The notes under the pieces are model-generated. The model was not told the origin of the DNA. It saw nothing but the letters and a program-made list of their open reading frames with translations, and did not search any database. Positions 13,060 to 24,362 of a stretch of 64,000 bases of DNA are shown here, piece by piece; position 1 is the first letter of the stretch; each line of letters opens with the position of its first letter. This DNA comes from Takakia lepidozioides. Lineage: Eukaryota > Streptophyta > Takakiopsida > Takakiales > Takakiaceae. A program made the position numbers and the translations under genes. Location of the stretch: NCBI GenBank assembly GCA_030704615.1, contig CM060731.1, positions 88,828,756-88,892,755 of the forward strand, given 5' to 3'.

Positions 13060-13345
13060 TAGGAATGGACGGTCCAGACCCTGCGGACTGGCGGCCTGGA
13101 CGGGCAGACTGGCGTGCAGTAGCGGACTGGCTGGCGGACTGGCGGGCAGTGGACGGGAGCAGCGGACGGGCTGAGGGGACTCGCTGCGGCGGGCCGGGGC
13201 GTGGGCCGGGGTGCCACGGGCGCGTCTGGAGGGCCGCGGGTGGTGCAGCCACGGGGCCACCTGCGCAGATGGGCGACCGTACGCAGCGGCGGGGTGGGGG
13301 GCGCCCGGCGTCCGTGCGCCTGCGCTCGCGCGTGCACATTGAAAT
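13060..13345. repeat. GC-rich GCGGACTGGC repeat block
   Basis: From 13075 to 13160 the sequence repeats GCGGACTGGC, GCAGACTGGC and GGCGGACTGG, then becomes very GC-rich up to 13330. On the plus strand the core reads GGACTG, mostly opposite to the array at 9131-9645, as expected for subterminal repeats at two ends of one element. Long overlapping ORFs on both strands here reflect GC content and are not called. Confidence 0.6.
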
Positions 13346-13632
13346 CGCTATTATCATAAAATGAGAGGCGAATAGTATTTAGTCAATCACACGGATGTTC
13401 TTCTTCTTCTTTTTGGCTTGAGATTTAGTACAGTAATACACCCAAGATGGTTTGAAGGGGATAGACTTGGTGATGGCATTAGGGAAGAAAACTTGGGAAT
13501 TTGGGGTTTTTTGAATGAAGCTGTGACAGGGCCTGGTTCAGAATCAAGTGTCTCTGCATTGTGAGGGTTTGGAGTGCATTTTTGTGATGGCATGAAGTAG
13601 AATTTGCTTGGAATAGTTGCTGCAATGACACA

Positions 13633-13914
13633 ATGCCACAGTCATGGTTGTTGCAATTGCTTGTTATTTGTTTAGTTCTTGCAAAAAAGGTTGAACAATA
13701 TCAATTTAGTACACCAATTAGAGGAACCGATAGGCATGTCTTCGCGTTTGAAGAGGATACAGCTTTGTTCGACTCCCATCTAGCGGGACTGCAGCAATTG
13801 CCACCACAAGAAGGGGAAGAGGTGGAGGAGGAGGTAGAGGAGGAGCAGGAAGGGGAGGAAGACAACGACAAGGAGGAGCAGGAGGAGGAGCTTCTCGAAA
13901 TGCCTGTATTCTAG
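13633..13914 (+). CDS. Small acidic ORF, unrecognised
   Basis: A 93-codon ATG-initiated frame. The first 20 residues are hydrophobic (LLQLLVICLVLA), like a signal peptide. From about residue 60 it becomes an almost pure Glu/Asp/Gln tract encoded by GAG/GAA repeats. No domain is recognised. The tract could equally be a purine microsatellite read as protein. It may be linked with the acidic ORF 85 bases downstream as exons of one gene. Confidence 0.25.
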   Translation: MPQSWLLQLLVICLVLAKKVEQYQFSTPIRGTDRHVFAFEEDTALFDSHLAGLQQLPPQEGEEVEEEVEEEQEGEEDNDKEEQEEELLEMPVF

Positions 13915-13998
13915 TGAGTTGCATCATCGTAAGTGCATTGGTTTCAGCTGTAGGCACGTCCATGATTCTGCATTGTAAACCCTGCAGCTTGTTGACGT

Positions 13999-14454
13999 GT
14001 GCCATGTTGTAGCATTTCAGACTCGTCTGATGAGGAGATGGTTGATGAGACAGAGACGCAGCTACAGAGGCCATTCCTTGCCCGAAAATTGTTTCTTGCC
14101 AGTCCTGAGAAGCCTGCATTTGAACTCCCATCGTATGCAGACAGGGCTGCTAGAGAATCCATCAGGAGGGCGGAAAGGCCTAATCCGGTCGAGCAGATGT
14201 TGGCTAAGACGAAAGAGAGAATTCAGTGCAAGAAGGAGGCCAATTTGGGAATGGTGAAGGCCAGAGTTTGTAGGTATATCGTCGTGTCCGCTTCTGAAAG
14301 TGAGGGGGAGGAGGACGACAAGAGGGGACCGAGGTGGATGGTTCCAATTGGGGAGGATGGTGTATTTGAGGGGAGGGCTGGTGAGAGTTGTGAGGGTAGC
14401 AGTGCGGGAGGGTCGGATGTAGGTGAAGGACAGGCAAAAGGAGTCCTTCAGTAA
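13999..14454 (+). CDS. Unrecognised acidic/basic ORF
   Basis: A 151-codon frame (likely entered from an upstream exon) with an acidic start (SDSSDEEMVDE), a charged helical middle (ADRAARESIRRAERPNP, then KTKERIQCKKE) and a second acidic stretch (SESEGEEDDKRG). It ends with TAA at 14452-14454. The composition resembles nuclear or transposon accessory proteins, but no family is recognised. The ORF is longer than chance expectation and lacks a better explanation on the other strand. Confidence 0.35.
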   Translation: MPCCSISDSSDEEMVDETETQLQRPFLARKLFLASPEKPAFELPSYADRAARESIRRAERPNPVEQMLAKTKERIQCKKEANLGMVKARVCRYIVVSASESEGEEDDKRGPRWMVPIGEDGVFEGRAGESCEGSSAGGSDVGEGQAKGVLQ

Positions 14455-14760
14455 GATGTTAGTATGGAGAGTGACTGTGGATCCTCGCCATAGAGAAGGG
14501 TGTGTTGTAGCATTCCGACCAAACAGTAGTTGTTCCCATGATGAATAAAAAATGCCGAAATTTTTGAAATTTCTATTCAGCTTGTCAATGCCAAATTCAT
14601 AGCCTCTCTTCAATCATTGTGCATGTTTATGTATTTGTGGGAAAAAGCAAGTTGTGCTTCCCCATTGCTTGTAGTTCTTATATTCAGCAGAAAACGCCAG
14701 AACAATAGCATACTAGAATTTGTTGCTCGTAGTAGGCACCGTTGGTAATGATATAAAGTT

Positions 14761-15050
14761 GCCGCAATAGTCCCGTGTTAGAATGCACTTTAGAAAGTAA
14801 GATGAGCACAAACGATACACGGTGCCGCAATAACCCGGCCACAAGCCAAGAGTACGAGAGCAAATTTTCGGGAGGTGTCTCGTGGTGTTGCGGGGCCGCA
14901 ATAGGCCGGTCAAAAGTCATTCCTATGAAAACATTTTTTTGGGCAGGTGGTAAGACCTATTGCGGTGCCGCAATAGGCCGTTCACAGGCCATTCGCATGT
15001 CCACAAATGAAGGGGAAGGTGGGTGCTGGTATTACGTTGCCGCAATAGGC
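14761..15050. repeat. GCCGCAATAGGCC repeats with ~72-bp period
   Basis: The motif GCCGCAATA starts at 14761, 14824, 14895, 14967 and 15039 (spacings 63, 71, 72, 72). Copies 3 to 5 continue as GGCC. Copy 4 lies in a perfect palindrome, CCTATTGCGG-TG-CCGCAATAGG (14956-14977), and copy 3 also forms TTGCGG-GG-CCGCAA. The bases between copies are not conserved. Confidence 0.75.
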
Positions 15051-15534
15051 CCTTTGGAGCACGACCATGCAGCAAACAATGATGCCTCTGTATGCAAAGT
15101 GATCCAAAAAAACGGCCATGGTGTCGGTCATGTGTGATATCACAGTGCTACAACCACTTGGCTTAAACCTATGAATAATTTGAATGAACAGACGGTCAAA
15201 CTCAATGGCATATCATCCATTCACATTCATCTATTTTATCTACAATGACAGGGACGACTGTGAAAAGCATTCACCTTCATCTAGAGTCGTTCCGGCGATT
15301 ATTGGTGGCAAGCTCGCGTTGGTCAACCATCATTGACCACCCTTCCGTCTAGTGCGGAGCCATGCAGTCATGACTACGTCTACTAAAGTAGTCGCCCAGA
15401 GGTCGACGTAGTCACGTAGTCATTTCAACGAAGTTACGTAAAGCCCAAGTTTGGTCCAAAAATACAGGGAAGTCATGGTCAAAGTCAGGAAAACCATGAC
15501 TACCGCGGCTTGGCAGTCATATATATTGCGATCT
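15051..15534. other. Non-coding region rich in AGTCG/CGACT
   Basis: No gene found. Between 15280 and 15440 there are many AGTC/GACT and GTAGTC/GACTAC words in both orientations, as in subterminal regions of CACTA transposons. The TNP2 fragment starts directly downstream, so this is probably its 5' flank. Confidence 0.35.
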
Positions 15535-16790
15535 GTTTGAAGATGACATACCAAACAAATTTGACCCGAATCATCTCGAATTTCGAGAGGCTCTGGAAAC
15601 TCCACTGTATGAAGGTTCGTCCAAGAACGGCCTCTAAGCTACTTTGTTACTACTAAATGCTTGTTGGACACATGTTGTCTCGGCTGCATTTACTAATGAG
15701 TTGCTAAGCCTTTTGAAGAGAAGCATTTTGCCTGCAAACAACACGTTGCGAGCCACAGAATATGAGGCCTTAAAAATGATCCACCAACTAGGCCTAAGCT
15801 ACAATGTCATCCATGCATGTCGCAAATGGGTCTGTATTGTTTCAGGGTGCACTTCACGAATTAGATAGATGCCCCCAATGCAATCAAGACATGTACATGG
15901 ACATGGGCAGAAGAAAAATTCTTGTCAAGGTACTGAGGCACTTCCCGTTATTTCCAAGATTGAGGCGTATGTATAGTTGCAAATCCATAGCTGATCTTAT
16001 GACTTGGCATGCACGTAATGTGAGTGGTGATGGTCTTGCACGACACGCGGTGGACTCTAAGCGATGGAAAGCTATAGATTCCATGTGGCCATCACTCACA
16101 GCTGAAACACGGAATGTGAGGCTAGGAATGGCGTTAGATGGTGTCAATCCATTTTCTGATAAGAGGTCTACTTGGTCGACCTGACCAGTACAATGCTCTT
16201 TAATTATGACCTTCCTCCTTGGCTAACCACCAAAAGGTTTTTCATCATGCTAGCTAGCTCTTATCATTCCTGGCCCAGAGAGTGTGCGCAATTCCAACAT
16301 AGATGTTTACATGCAACCTTTAATATATGAGATACACAAACTATGGGAAGAGGTACATGCACTAGATGCAACAAAGGTGAGTGGAAACCAAGATTTTACT
16401 ATGAGGGCAATCCTCATGTGGACAATCAATGACTTTCCAGCATACGGGTTGATTGTTGGATGTGCTACTAAGGGCTATAAGGCATGCCCAGCATGTGGGC
16501 CTTCATGTGACTCCCGCTACTCCCCTCAATTGCAAAAGAACCTTTTTATGGGGCATCGGCGTTACTTGCCACACAACCATCCCTACAGGACTGTACAAAA
16601 GGCTGCATTGATGGACGAGCCGAGGAATGAGGCCCTCCTAACGTTGTTACTGTAGGGCAAGTCTTGGAGAGGGCTGTAGAGTATGCCGCATACATCAGTG
16701 TAGGTGGTAGACCATCGAAAGTACATGCCATCAAAAGGCTATCATGTCTATGGCAACTCCCATATTGGAAAGTGAGCCCATTGTTGTATG
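15535..16790 (+). pseudogene. CACTA (En/Spm) TNP2-type transposase fragment 1
   Basis: Successive plus-strand pieces in different frames follow the TNP2 order: HLEFREALETPLYEGS (~15570), then LLLLNACWTH (~15650), HELDRCPQCNQDMY (~15860), ADLMTWHARN and RLGMALDGVNPFSD (~16000-16160), then NIDVYMQPLIYEI, ILMWTINDFPAYGLIVGC, KACPACGP and MGHRRYLPHNHPYR (16290-16590). This is Transposase_21, the DDE-bearing part of TNP2. In-frame stops and shifts occur (for example after SSKNGL and near 16184). It ends at LPYWK (~16770), where a donor would be expected. The DUF4218 half does not follow; an unrelated sequence does. Confidence 0.8.
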
Positions 16791-16879
16791 TAAGGCCATT
16801 TAAGAAACATGCTCATACTTGGCTGGTTTCCACCTGTTACTTCCTCAAACAAAGCCTCAGGGATGTTAACAGACATGGA

Positions 16880-19375
16880 TCGAAAGCATGACGGACACCC
16901 CTGGTGTGTGACGAAGACCAGTAGCACGAAATTGCTAATGGTGTTTGTGTACGATACGTCCTCTGTGCGGGGAAGCTGAGGTGCCTCAATCCCGCCTGCT
17001 TCCACTTTCTCTCCAAAAGAGGGCAGAGAAACGAGACGGATTGGACTGGCACAACGCATCATCCATTCATTGTCTCCAGCCAAGCTCCTGCGGGAACTTT
17101 CAAGTGCGCACATTGCAAAGAACCACCGACGTGCATGTCCATGTGCAGAGCCAAGCAATATTACGTTATCCATTTGCTCCCGGACTTGACTAGAGCTTGC
17201 ATACATGTTGGGGTCCACTGCCACCCCTTGGCAAGAGGCAACATGCGTGAGGCTGTGCAGGAAGCACACGACATCATAAAAGAGGAGGTGAAATTGAGCC
17301 CCAGAGCCAGACCAAAGTTGATTCAGCTGAAGGCAGCCCACAAGATTGCTCTTGGCAAAATCGTGTCTGAAGATGGTTCAGACCGGGTGCCCTTGAACAA
17401 AGAGGAGATGCTTGACCTGTTGGAGTCCGTCTCGCATGTTTGTAGTCCGAATGTGCGGAATCACATCGTATCTTGCAAGCAGGAGTTCGGCCGGGGGTGA
17501 AACCTCCACATGAAACACCCCAATTCCGGATGACTGGATATGACTACATCCAAGGTAGCAGGTTTCCAGGCAAGGAACGAATCCGATCGTTGTTACATTT
17601 TTAAAATGTTGACGTGTGGGCCTGGGAGTGGGAGTCGACTTGGTCACTCGCATGAACTGGAAACTTGTCGAATGCTTGGGTGATGTTTGATCACATCAAG
17701 CGAATTACAAACCATCAATGGGTGACTATGGGTGCGCATGTTTATGACTATCACTCCAAGAGGCTCATGACGATTGCAATCTGCGAGATGAAAGGGGAGG
17801 ACACACAGTCGGAGATGCATTGTGGGGGCATAAACGAGCAGATGGCAAGGGCGGGATTGCCAGAGCCCAATTTCAGGGGATTCATGGCAAACAACGCTCA
17901 GGCCAACTAGCGGCAGCGGTGCGGCGTGTGTACGGTGAGGACCCCAATGTTCCAATGGAGGGGAAAGAGAGATCCTGTGGATTCCATGGATGCAGAGTCT
18001 ATCTCACTACACTACAAATTGTTGCTAGCTCATTCCAGGCTGAAACCGTGTCCTTTGTACGGCGTGGAAGGATGCACCCACATTTGATGATGCGGAGGTT
18101 AGGTTTGCTATCATCGATGCTTGGTGGAACACGTCAAGTGCAGTGGAGACAACCAATCTGGGAGCCTTGCACAGCTGGTTGGGGTGGTGGCATTTCCGGT
18201 ATCAACAGTTCGGACAGTACATGCGGGAGGATGATGCTGTCATTTTCGTGCAATGTCTTTCTATTACGGACCTTTCCATTGGTTCCTCACCATCGTTTGT
18301 GTCCTTGTAGGAGGTGCTTGGATTCAACATGGACATGCCGAACACGAATATGGCAAAATCGTGCACTCCTCCTGGCGAGCGTCTTCTGCCGCACATCTGT
18401 GGACGTAGTGACGGCCACAACGGAGGACATCGACAGAGCGATCATGCAGCAAGCCACGTACTACAAGTTCCTGATCGGGAAATAATGGGGCTTTGGGCCG
18501 GACAAGGGGGAATTGTTGGTACGAACAGCTTCGAGGTCGAAGAATCCACTGAAATGGGCGACAACATTGCGAGAGAAGATCAAAGGGACACCTCTGCACC
18601 GCAGAGGTGAGCACCTAGAGGGGACGTCCGTACTCGCCCTGTGAGGCGGAGGATTGAAGAGGAACCCGGGTGCGAAGAGGATTCCTGGAGATCCGACAGG
18701 AACATTCGGACAGCACCTCGAGGGGCCCGTCATGTTGCCGCACAATGTGTCTTCCAGCAGTGGAAGCCCAAGAAATTCCAGATCGCCATCGCCTTCAAGC
18801 GGGGATTCCGTGCGAGAATTCCCACCGCTCGCTTGCCCCAGATTCCGCCCGCTGTTATGCAGTATGGCCAAGCCATTGTGGAGACGACTATGTCTGCGTC
18901 ACAGTGGAGAATTGCTCGCTCAAAGCCGTCATTTCGAGGCAAGTATTCCGCAATTCGAGTGGATACACGGCAACGTTGTTTAGAGATGATAAGGAGGAAT
19001 CCAGATGGTGCTGTCCCTGCTCCTACTTTTACAGGAAGATTTGTCCATGCAAAGTTTGCGGAAACGACAAACACCCTGTTCTGGTTCTGCAGGCACGACA
19101 TTATGACTTGCGTGTATGGAAAGCCCAAGTACGGCATACAAACAATGCCAGAGGCTCCCCCGGTGTGGCCGGTGGAACCAGGCTGCGATCTGAGTCAGGT
19201 TGAGGCCGACGCCCTTACCGCCGCAGGATTTCGGATGGTGCAGCGCACTAACGTCCCCAGACAACCATTTCCGCTTCCACAGCCTCCACCACCGACCCCT
19301 ATGAGAGCAAGAACAATGGGGGGACCCGACATGTCGCGCACTCACTTCGGTAAGCTCCCCCTCAAGTCATAGTTA
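16880..19375 (+). pseudogene. Degenerate zinc-rich transposase-like gene, family not identified
   Basis: A long plus-strand coding trace in several frames. It begins with a Cys-rich module (CVRYVLCAGKLRCLNPAC, FKCAHCKEPPTCMSMC, 16950-17140) followed by TRACIHVGVHCHPL and a helical segment to 17500. Next comes MFDHIKRITNHQWVTMGAHV with KRLMTIAICEMKGE (17680-17800) and GHINEQMARAGLPEPNFRGFM plus ANNAQANW (~17830-17910), which looks like an RNase-H-fold transposase core around two acidic positions. A C-terminal part with CPC and CK-C residues (~19020) may be a SWIM-like finger. A stop (~16915) and several shifts make it a pseudogene. Its last codons run into the gypsy LTR at 19332. MULE-like is my best guess. 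Confidence 0.5.
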
Positions 19376-19999
19376 CTCGCTTGATGCGCGCGCCTAACTC
19401 CCAACCTGGCCGCCGGGCCAACTTGGAGCTCCGGCTGCTCCAAAGAACCCTCCAACGATTTGGAACCAACGGAATTCCCTTTGGTAGTTGGCAATCCGGA
19501 ACAGCTCCCCACTCTTTGGTCGCTTTCCGGCTCGCTCGCTTACTCACTAGTTTTTGGGCACCAACGGGCTTGCACCATTCTCGGGGTTACTACTCCCTAT
19601 ATATACTTCTGTAGTTGTCCGTGGGGGTTTCACAAACAACCATGTCATTTTATGGCGAACCACCACGAACACCCTTGACTCCGGTGATGAGTCGCGGTGA
19701 GTCTTGGCCCACCAACCACGGCCCTATGGACCGTGATGAGTCCAAGACTCCCCACGACCCACCATGAGGTCTCCGCCCCAGGGTGAGTCCTATGCCACCC
19801 CAATAAGTCCCGCTAAGCTACCACCACCCCACCGCAACCCGGTGTGCGGGGCTCCCTAGTGAGCGCCTCGCCTCCTTGAGTGCCTTGGGCACTCAAAGGT
19901 GCTTCAGCCCCCCATACCTATCGCTGCCACTGCCCCCACCACAGGGGCAGCCCCTACTTGTGTCCCGACCCCCTGCCCTCAAGGCAAAGGGCCGCGACA
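19332..19999 (-). repeat. Gypsy 3' LTR (668 bp)
   Basis: Begins TGTCGCGCAC and ends GGCCGCGACA, so TG...CA with a terminal inverted TGTCGCG/CGCGACA. Read on the minus strand, a TATATATA box lies at 19606-19598. The first ~220 bases match the truncated LTR at 28659-28903, and the rest matches 33839-34319 in reverse. A purine-rich tract (GGTAGGGGTG on the minus strand, 20009-20000) directly precedes it, as a polypurine tract should. Confidence 0.85.
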
Positions 20000-20765
20000 C
20001 ACACCCCTACCAACAGGGAGTCGATGTCCTTATCGGCTTGTCCATTTTGTGGAAACGAACATCCAAGTTGTGGCGTCCACAATCAAGGAGTTTGTTTCCG
20101 TACCATGGCTTCCCATGGCAAAGAAGCAAACCCCACACTTGACTCTACTCTCCACTAGCTAGTTCGGCCAACTTCCTCCAAGTCCCGGCCAAGGGTGGAG
20201 CCTCTCAAGCTCCTCCCAGTGCACTCTTCTTGGCCTACTTCAAGGCCAAGGAACGATCCTCCCGAGGATCGAATCGCCTTACTACAACAACATTGCTCGC
20301 GACCGCTCATGATGCCGCTTTTGGCATCACCTTGAGCAAGGGTTCACCTCGAACCCTCTTTGACTAGGAAGGTAACCTTGAACCAACCGCGCGCCTCAAT
20401 CACTACAATTGGGTCCACCTTGGAATGTGGCCTGAGGTACGGGAACACGCCGAAGCCGCACTACGACTTCGTCCCGAGGCTACACGATTATAGTACGTGA
20501 ACAAAAGCACGTAGCTTCCGCGTTAGCCCACACTACAAAGCAACCCCCTTGGTAGCGCAGTTATAGTATGCGCACGCACCAGGTGCGCACTAGCACGTGA
20601 ACTCCTAAAGAAGGCGCAAGTTTCCTTGCCCCTTGGATGGGAGTCACCTGATTTCGGCACTGCGCAAACACATGGTTAACCCAATTTACCTCTCCTACTT
20701 TTGTAAGCTAGCATGCATTCTACACACTAGCCAACACACCATGCATCACCATCCACCTCGTACTC
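20000..20765 (-). other. Gypsy internal 3' non-coding region
   Basis: Lies between the broken chromodomain of pol copy A and the 3' LTR. No ORF with a domain. It probably holds the 3' untranslated part of the element; part of it may be later insertion, because the chromodomain breaks off abruptly at ~20765. Confidence 0.5.
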
Positions 20766-23700
20766 AGGTTCATTTTCATGATCCAACAACACAGGTGGCG
20801 GACGCAACACTTGATACGATTCGGACGCGCTTCTTTTGAAGTAAGGCTTCAAAATGGAGACGTGGAATACTGGATGCACCTTGCTGTTTGCCGGCAGCTC
20901 CAATTCATACACATCCTCATTCATAACCTTCCGGATGTGAAAGGGTCCCGCATACGGAGGTACGAACTTTGGACTCACTTCCGGAGGTAGTCGGAAATTC
21001 TTGATGTTCAACCGGACCTCCGTGCCTACCTCAAATTTCACTTCCCTCCGCTTCCGATTCGCCTGCCTTTCATACCGTTTCCTAGCTTTGGCAATGTTGT
21101 ACTTTGCGAGCTTCAACAAACGCTCGCGTTCTTCCAGTACCGCCGCTACTGCCGGTTCCTCAACGTCCTGGGCGGCCCAACTTGTCGGCACCAGAGGTGC
21201 TTTTCCATAGACCAATACGAAAGGGGAAACTCCCGTTGCGGAGTGTTCTGTGTTATTATAACAGAACTTTGTCGCGTCTAAGTGTTCCACCTAGTCTGTT
21301 TGGTCTGCCGACACATAATTCCGCAAAATCTGCTTCACTACGGAATTCACTCTTTCCGTTTGGCCGTCGGTCGTAGGTCGGAAGGCGGTGCTTATCTTCA
21401 GCCTCGTCCCCATCTTCTTCCAAAGTGCCCTCCAAAATTTATTCGTAAATTTGGATCGGTCCGAGACAATATCCTTCGAGACTCCATGATGCTTTAAGAC
21501 GTGGGCGAAGTAAAGTCGCCCTGTTTCCTGTGCCGTTGTCGTCTCCTTGGTGGGGATGAAATGGCCCATTATATAGAACCTATCCACCACCACCATGATT
21601 GCATCGAATCCTTTTGACAGTGGCATAGCAGTCATGAAATCCATCGAGACGTTTTCCCATGTCCCCTTTGGAATCGGCAAGGATTGTAACAGCCCCGCTT
21701 GCTTTTTTGTACTCGCTCCGGTTTGTTGGCATGTGGTGCATGTCTTGACATACTCCTCTGCCTCCTCCCTCAGTTGGGCCAGAAATACTCTTTCTTCAAG
21801 AGTGCCGCAGTGCGTTTGGCTCGCCGTGGCCCGCAAGCGGGCTATCATGGCATTCTCTCAAGAGGCTATCTCTGATCCCTCCCTTCGGCACGTAGAGACG
21901 CTTTTGCTTATACCGGAGCAGTCCATTTTGCAAGTGGAACTGCGATTTAACCCTCATCCTCAAGTCCTGCATCACGGACTTCGCCAGCTCATCCTTCCGG
22001 CAAGCCTTCGGATCTTCCTTGGAGCGTCGTCTCGCCCCTGTACACCAACATGAGCTGCTGCTTTCTACTTAAAGCATCGACCACCACGTTCTCCCGTCCC
22101 GGTTTGTACTGGATATCCACGTCGAACACCGCCAAAGTATCTTGCCACCTAAGTTGTTTTGGGGACAACTTGGGCTGCGTGGCAAAAACTTCACCGTGAC
22201 ATTGTCCGTGAACACCTTCACGGTTGGAACCAACATAGTGGCGCCAAAGCTCAAGACAGTGCACCACGCCTTCATCTCTTCTCGTGCGTCGGCCACCGTC
22301 GCTCCACTCCATTCAGTTTCTTACTTTCGTAAGCCACTGGACGTCCATCTTGCATCAGTACACCCCCAATCGCGAAGTCCGACGCATCTGTATGAATCTC
22401 GAACGGACGATCGAACTCCGGGATTTTCAAGACTGGAGCTTCCGCCATCCTCTGCTTCAATTCAGCAAAGGCTTGGCCACAAAAGGTGTTCCATGCCTAG
22501 ACTTTGGACTTACACAGAAGGTCTTACAGCGGCCCCGCGATCTTGACGAAATTTCTCACATACTTCCGGTAATAGGAGGCGAGTCCTAGGAAGGATCGCA
22601 CTCCCGGGACCGAAGTCGGAGGTTCCCAGTCCAAGATTGCTCTCACCTTCCTGTCATCCATTCTGATCCCATCCTGTGTAATCACATGCCCCAGGAACTC
22701 CACTTTTCTAACCCCGAATTCGCACTTTGAAGCTTTGGCATACAGCTTCCCTTCCCGCAATTTCTGGAACACCCTTTTGAGGTGTTCCAGGTGCTCCTCC
22801 TTTGTTTTCGAATACACCAAGATGTCGTCGATGTACACGATCACAAAGTCATCCAACCACTCCTGGAAAAGGTTGTTCATCAGCGTGCTAAAAGTCGCGG
22901 GAGCGTTGGTGAGTCCAAAAGGCATCACAAAGAACTCATATGAACCATACCTTGTCCTGCACGCGGTCTTCTCCTCATCTCCTTCCGCCACTCGAATTTG
23001 ATGATAGCCGGAGCGCAGATCGATCCGGCTGAAATACTTCGCTCCTGCCAACCGATCGAAAGGTCGTCGATCCTTGGCAAAGGGTACCGGTTTTTGATAG
23101 TCACCTTATTCAAAGCCCTGTAATCGACACACATCCGCAGCGTCCCATCCTTCTTGTCTGCGAATAGCACCGGGCTCCATAAGGTGACTTACTCGGGATG
23201 TACCCCTTTGACATTAGATCTTTGAGCTGAGTCTTCAGCTCGACCAACTCTCTGTGGCTCAACCGGTAGGGCGCCTTGGCAGGCGGTTCCGATTCCCGGT
23301 ATCACCTCAATCTTGTGGTCAACTCTTCTTCCCGGTGGCAAGCCGCTTGGTAAATCCTCCGGCATCACATCCTGGTATTTCTCCAAAATCCCCTTGATCC
23401 AATCTGGGCTCGGCTCCCCATCGCCTTCTCCCTTCACTTCTCTAATGTAGAGCAAAAACTGGGGCTCGTGTGCCTCCTCCACGGCCCAATCCCTTGCTGA
23501 CAGGAGGTTTATTCGCCCTCCCACGGGTTTGGGCGTTTCCGACACTCGTAAAACCTCGCCACCATCCCCACATGGCAGCGTGACTACTCTCTTGCGGCCA
23601 TCTATGACCGCTCCGGATTTGCTCAAAAAGGTCATCCCCAAAATCAGATCCACTCCATCGATCTCACAAATGGTGAAGTTCTCACGTCCTTCCCAACTCC

Positions 23701-24060
23701 CCAGTTGAAGAGGGACATCAAACGCCAACCTCGTCGCCAATTGCGTTTCTCCTTTGGCAGAACGCACCTCAATAGAGGCCCCCACGTCACTTGTCGGGAG
23801 TCCCAGCTTTTGTGCCGTTGCCGGTGTCATGAAGGACTGATGGTATCTTCCGACAGCTCCGTGGTCGCCCGAGTCATGTTCAATTGTCGGGGCTTCGTGC
23901 ACTACTTGGCCATGTGCCCGGGCTCCCCGCAATTGAAACACACTCCATCAAAGGTTGCCTTCTGTCCGCCATAGGCCGCTCCACCCGCTTTTCCTTTCGA
24001 AGCACTGGGTGCCGCCTTGACGTGTGAAGGCCCTCCCTTCGATTTCCACGTGCCATTGTC
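20766..24060 (-). pseudogene. Gypsy gag-pol copy A (CCHC, protease, RT, RNase H, integrase), frameshifted
   Basis: Minus-strand order: Gag zinc knuckle CFNCGEPGHMAK (~23920), protease region with GVDLILGMTFL (~23650), RT with CVDYRALNK (~23120), [10 protein letters not shown] (~22910) and the catalytic YIDD (~22840), RNase H (DASDFAIGGVLMQDG, ~22370), integrase with the zinc-associated CTTC (~21735), then TTDGQTERVN (~21360) and HPVFHVSILKPYF (~20850). Shifts occur near 23190, 23060 (one A fewer than copy B), 22240, 21850 and 21290. The chromodomain is cut after EPEYEV. The gag N-terminus is missing: at 24060 the sequence changes into an LTR fragment. It cannot make a polyprotein. Confidence 0.85.
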
Positions 24061-24362
24061 GCCTCGTCGCGGTGAGTCTTGGCCCACCCACCATGGCCCC
24101 ATTGGGCCGTGATGAGTCCCAAGACTCCCCACGACTCCCACCACGAGGTCTCTGCCCCCATGTTGAGTCCTATGCCACCCCCACTAAGTCCCACTAAGCT
24201 ACCACCACCCCTTGTGGAGCCACCCCCACCGCAACCCGGTGTGCGGGACTCCACCTAGTGAGCGCCTCCGCCTCCTTGAGTGCCTTTGGCACTCAGGGGT
24301 GCTTCAGCCCCCCGTACCTATCATTGTCACTGCCCCCACCACAGGGCAGCCCCTCTTGTGTC
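24061..24362 (-). repeat. Internal gypsy LTR fragment
   Basis: Matches the central part of the LTR at ~19690-19980 in the same orientation. It lies exactly between two inverted copies of the gag CCHC region, forming the spacer of an inverted repeat. Confidence 0.75.

Noticed and set aside
12850-13364. Overlapping ORFs of 92-163 codons on both strands
   Set aside because: They lie in a very GC-rich repeat block and have Arg/Pro/Gly composition without domains.
19690-19760. Hammerhead-ribozyme-like TGATGAGTC words in the gypsy LTR
   Set aside because: The core reads GTGATGAGTCC, not CTGATGAGTCC, and no GAAA partner with matching stems follows.
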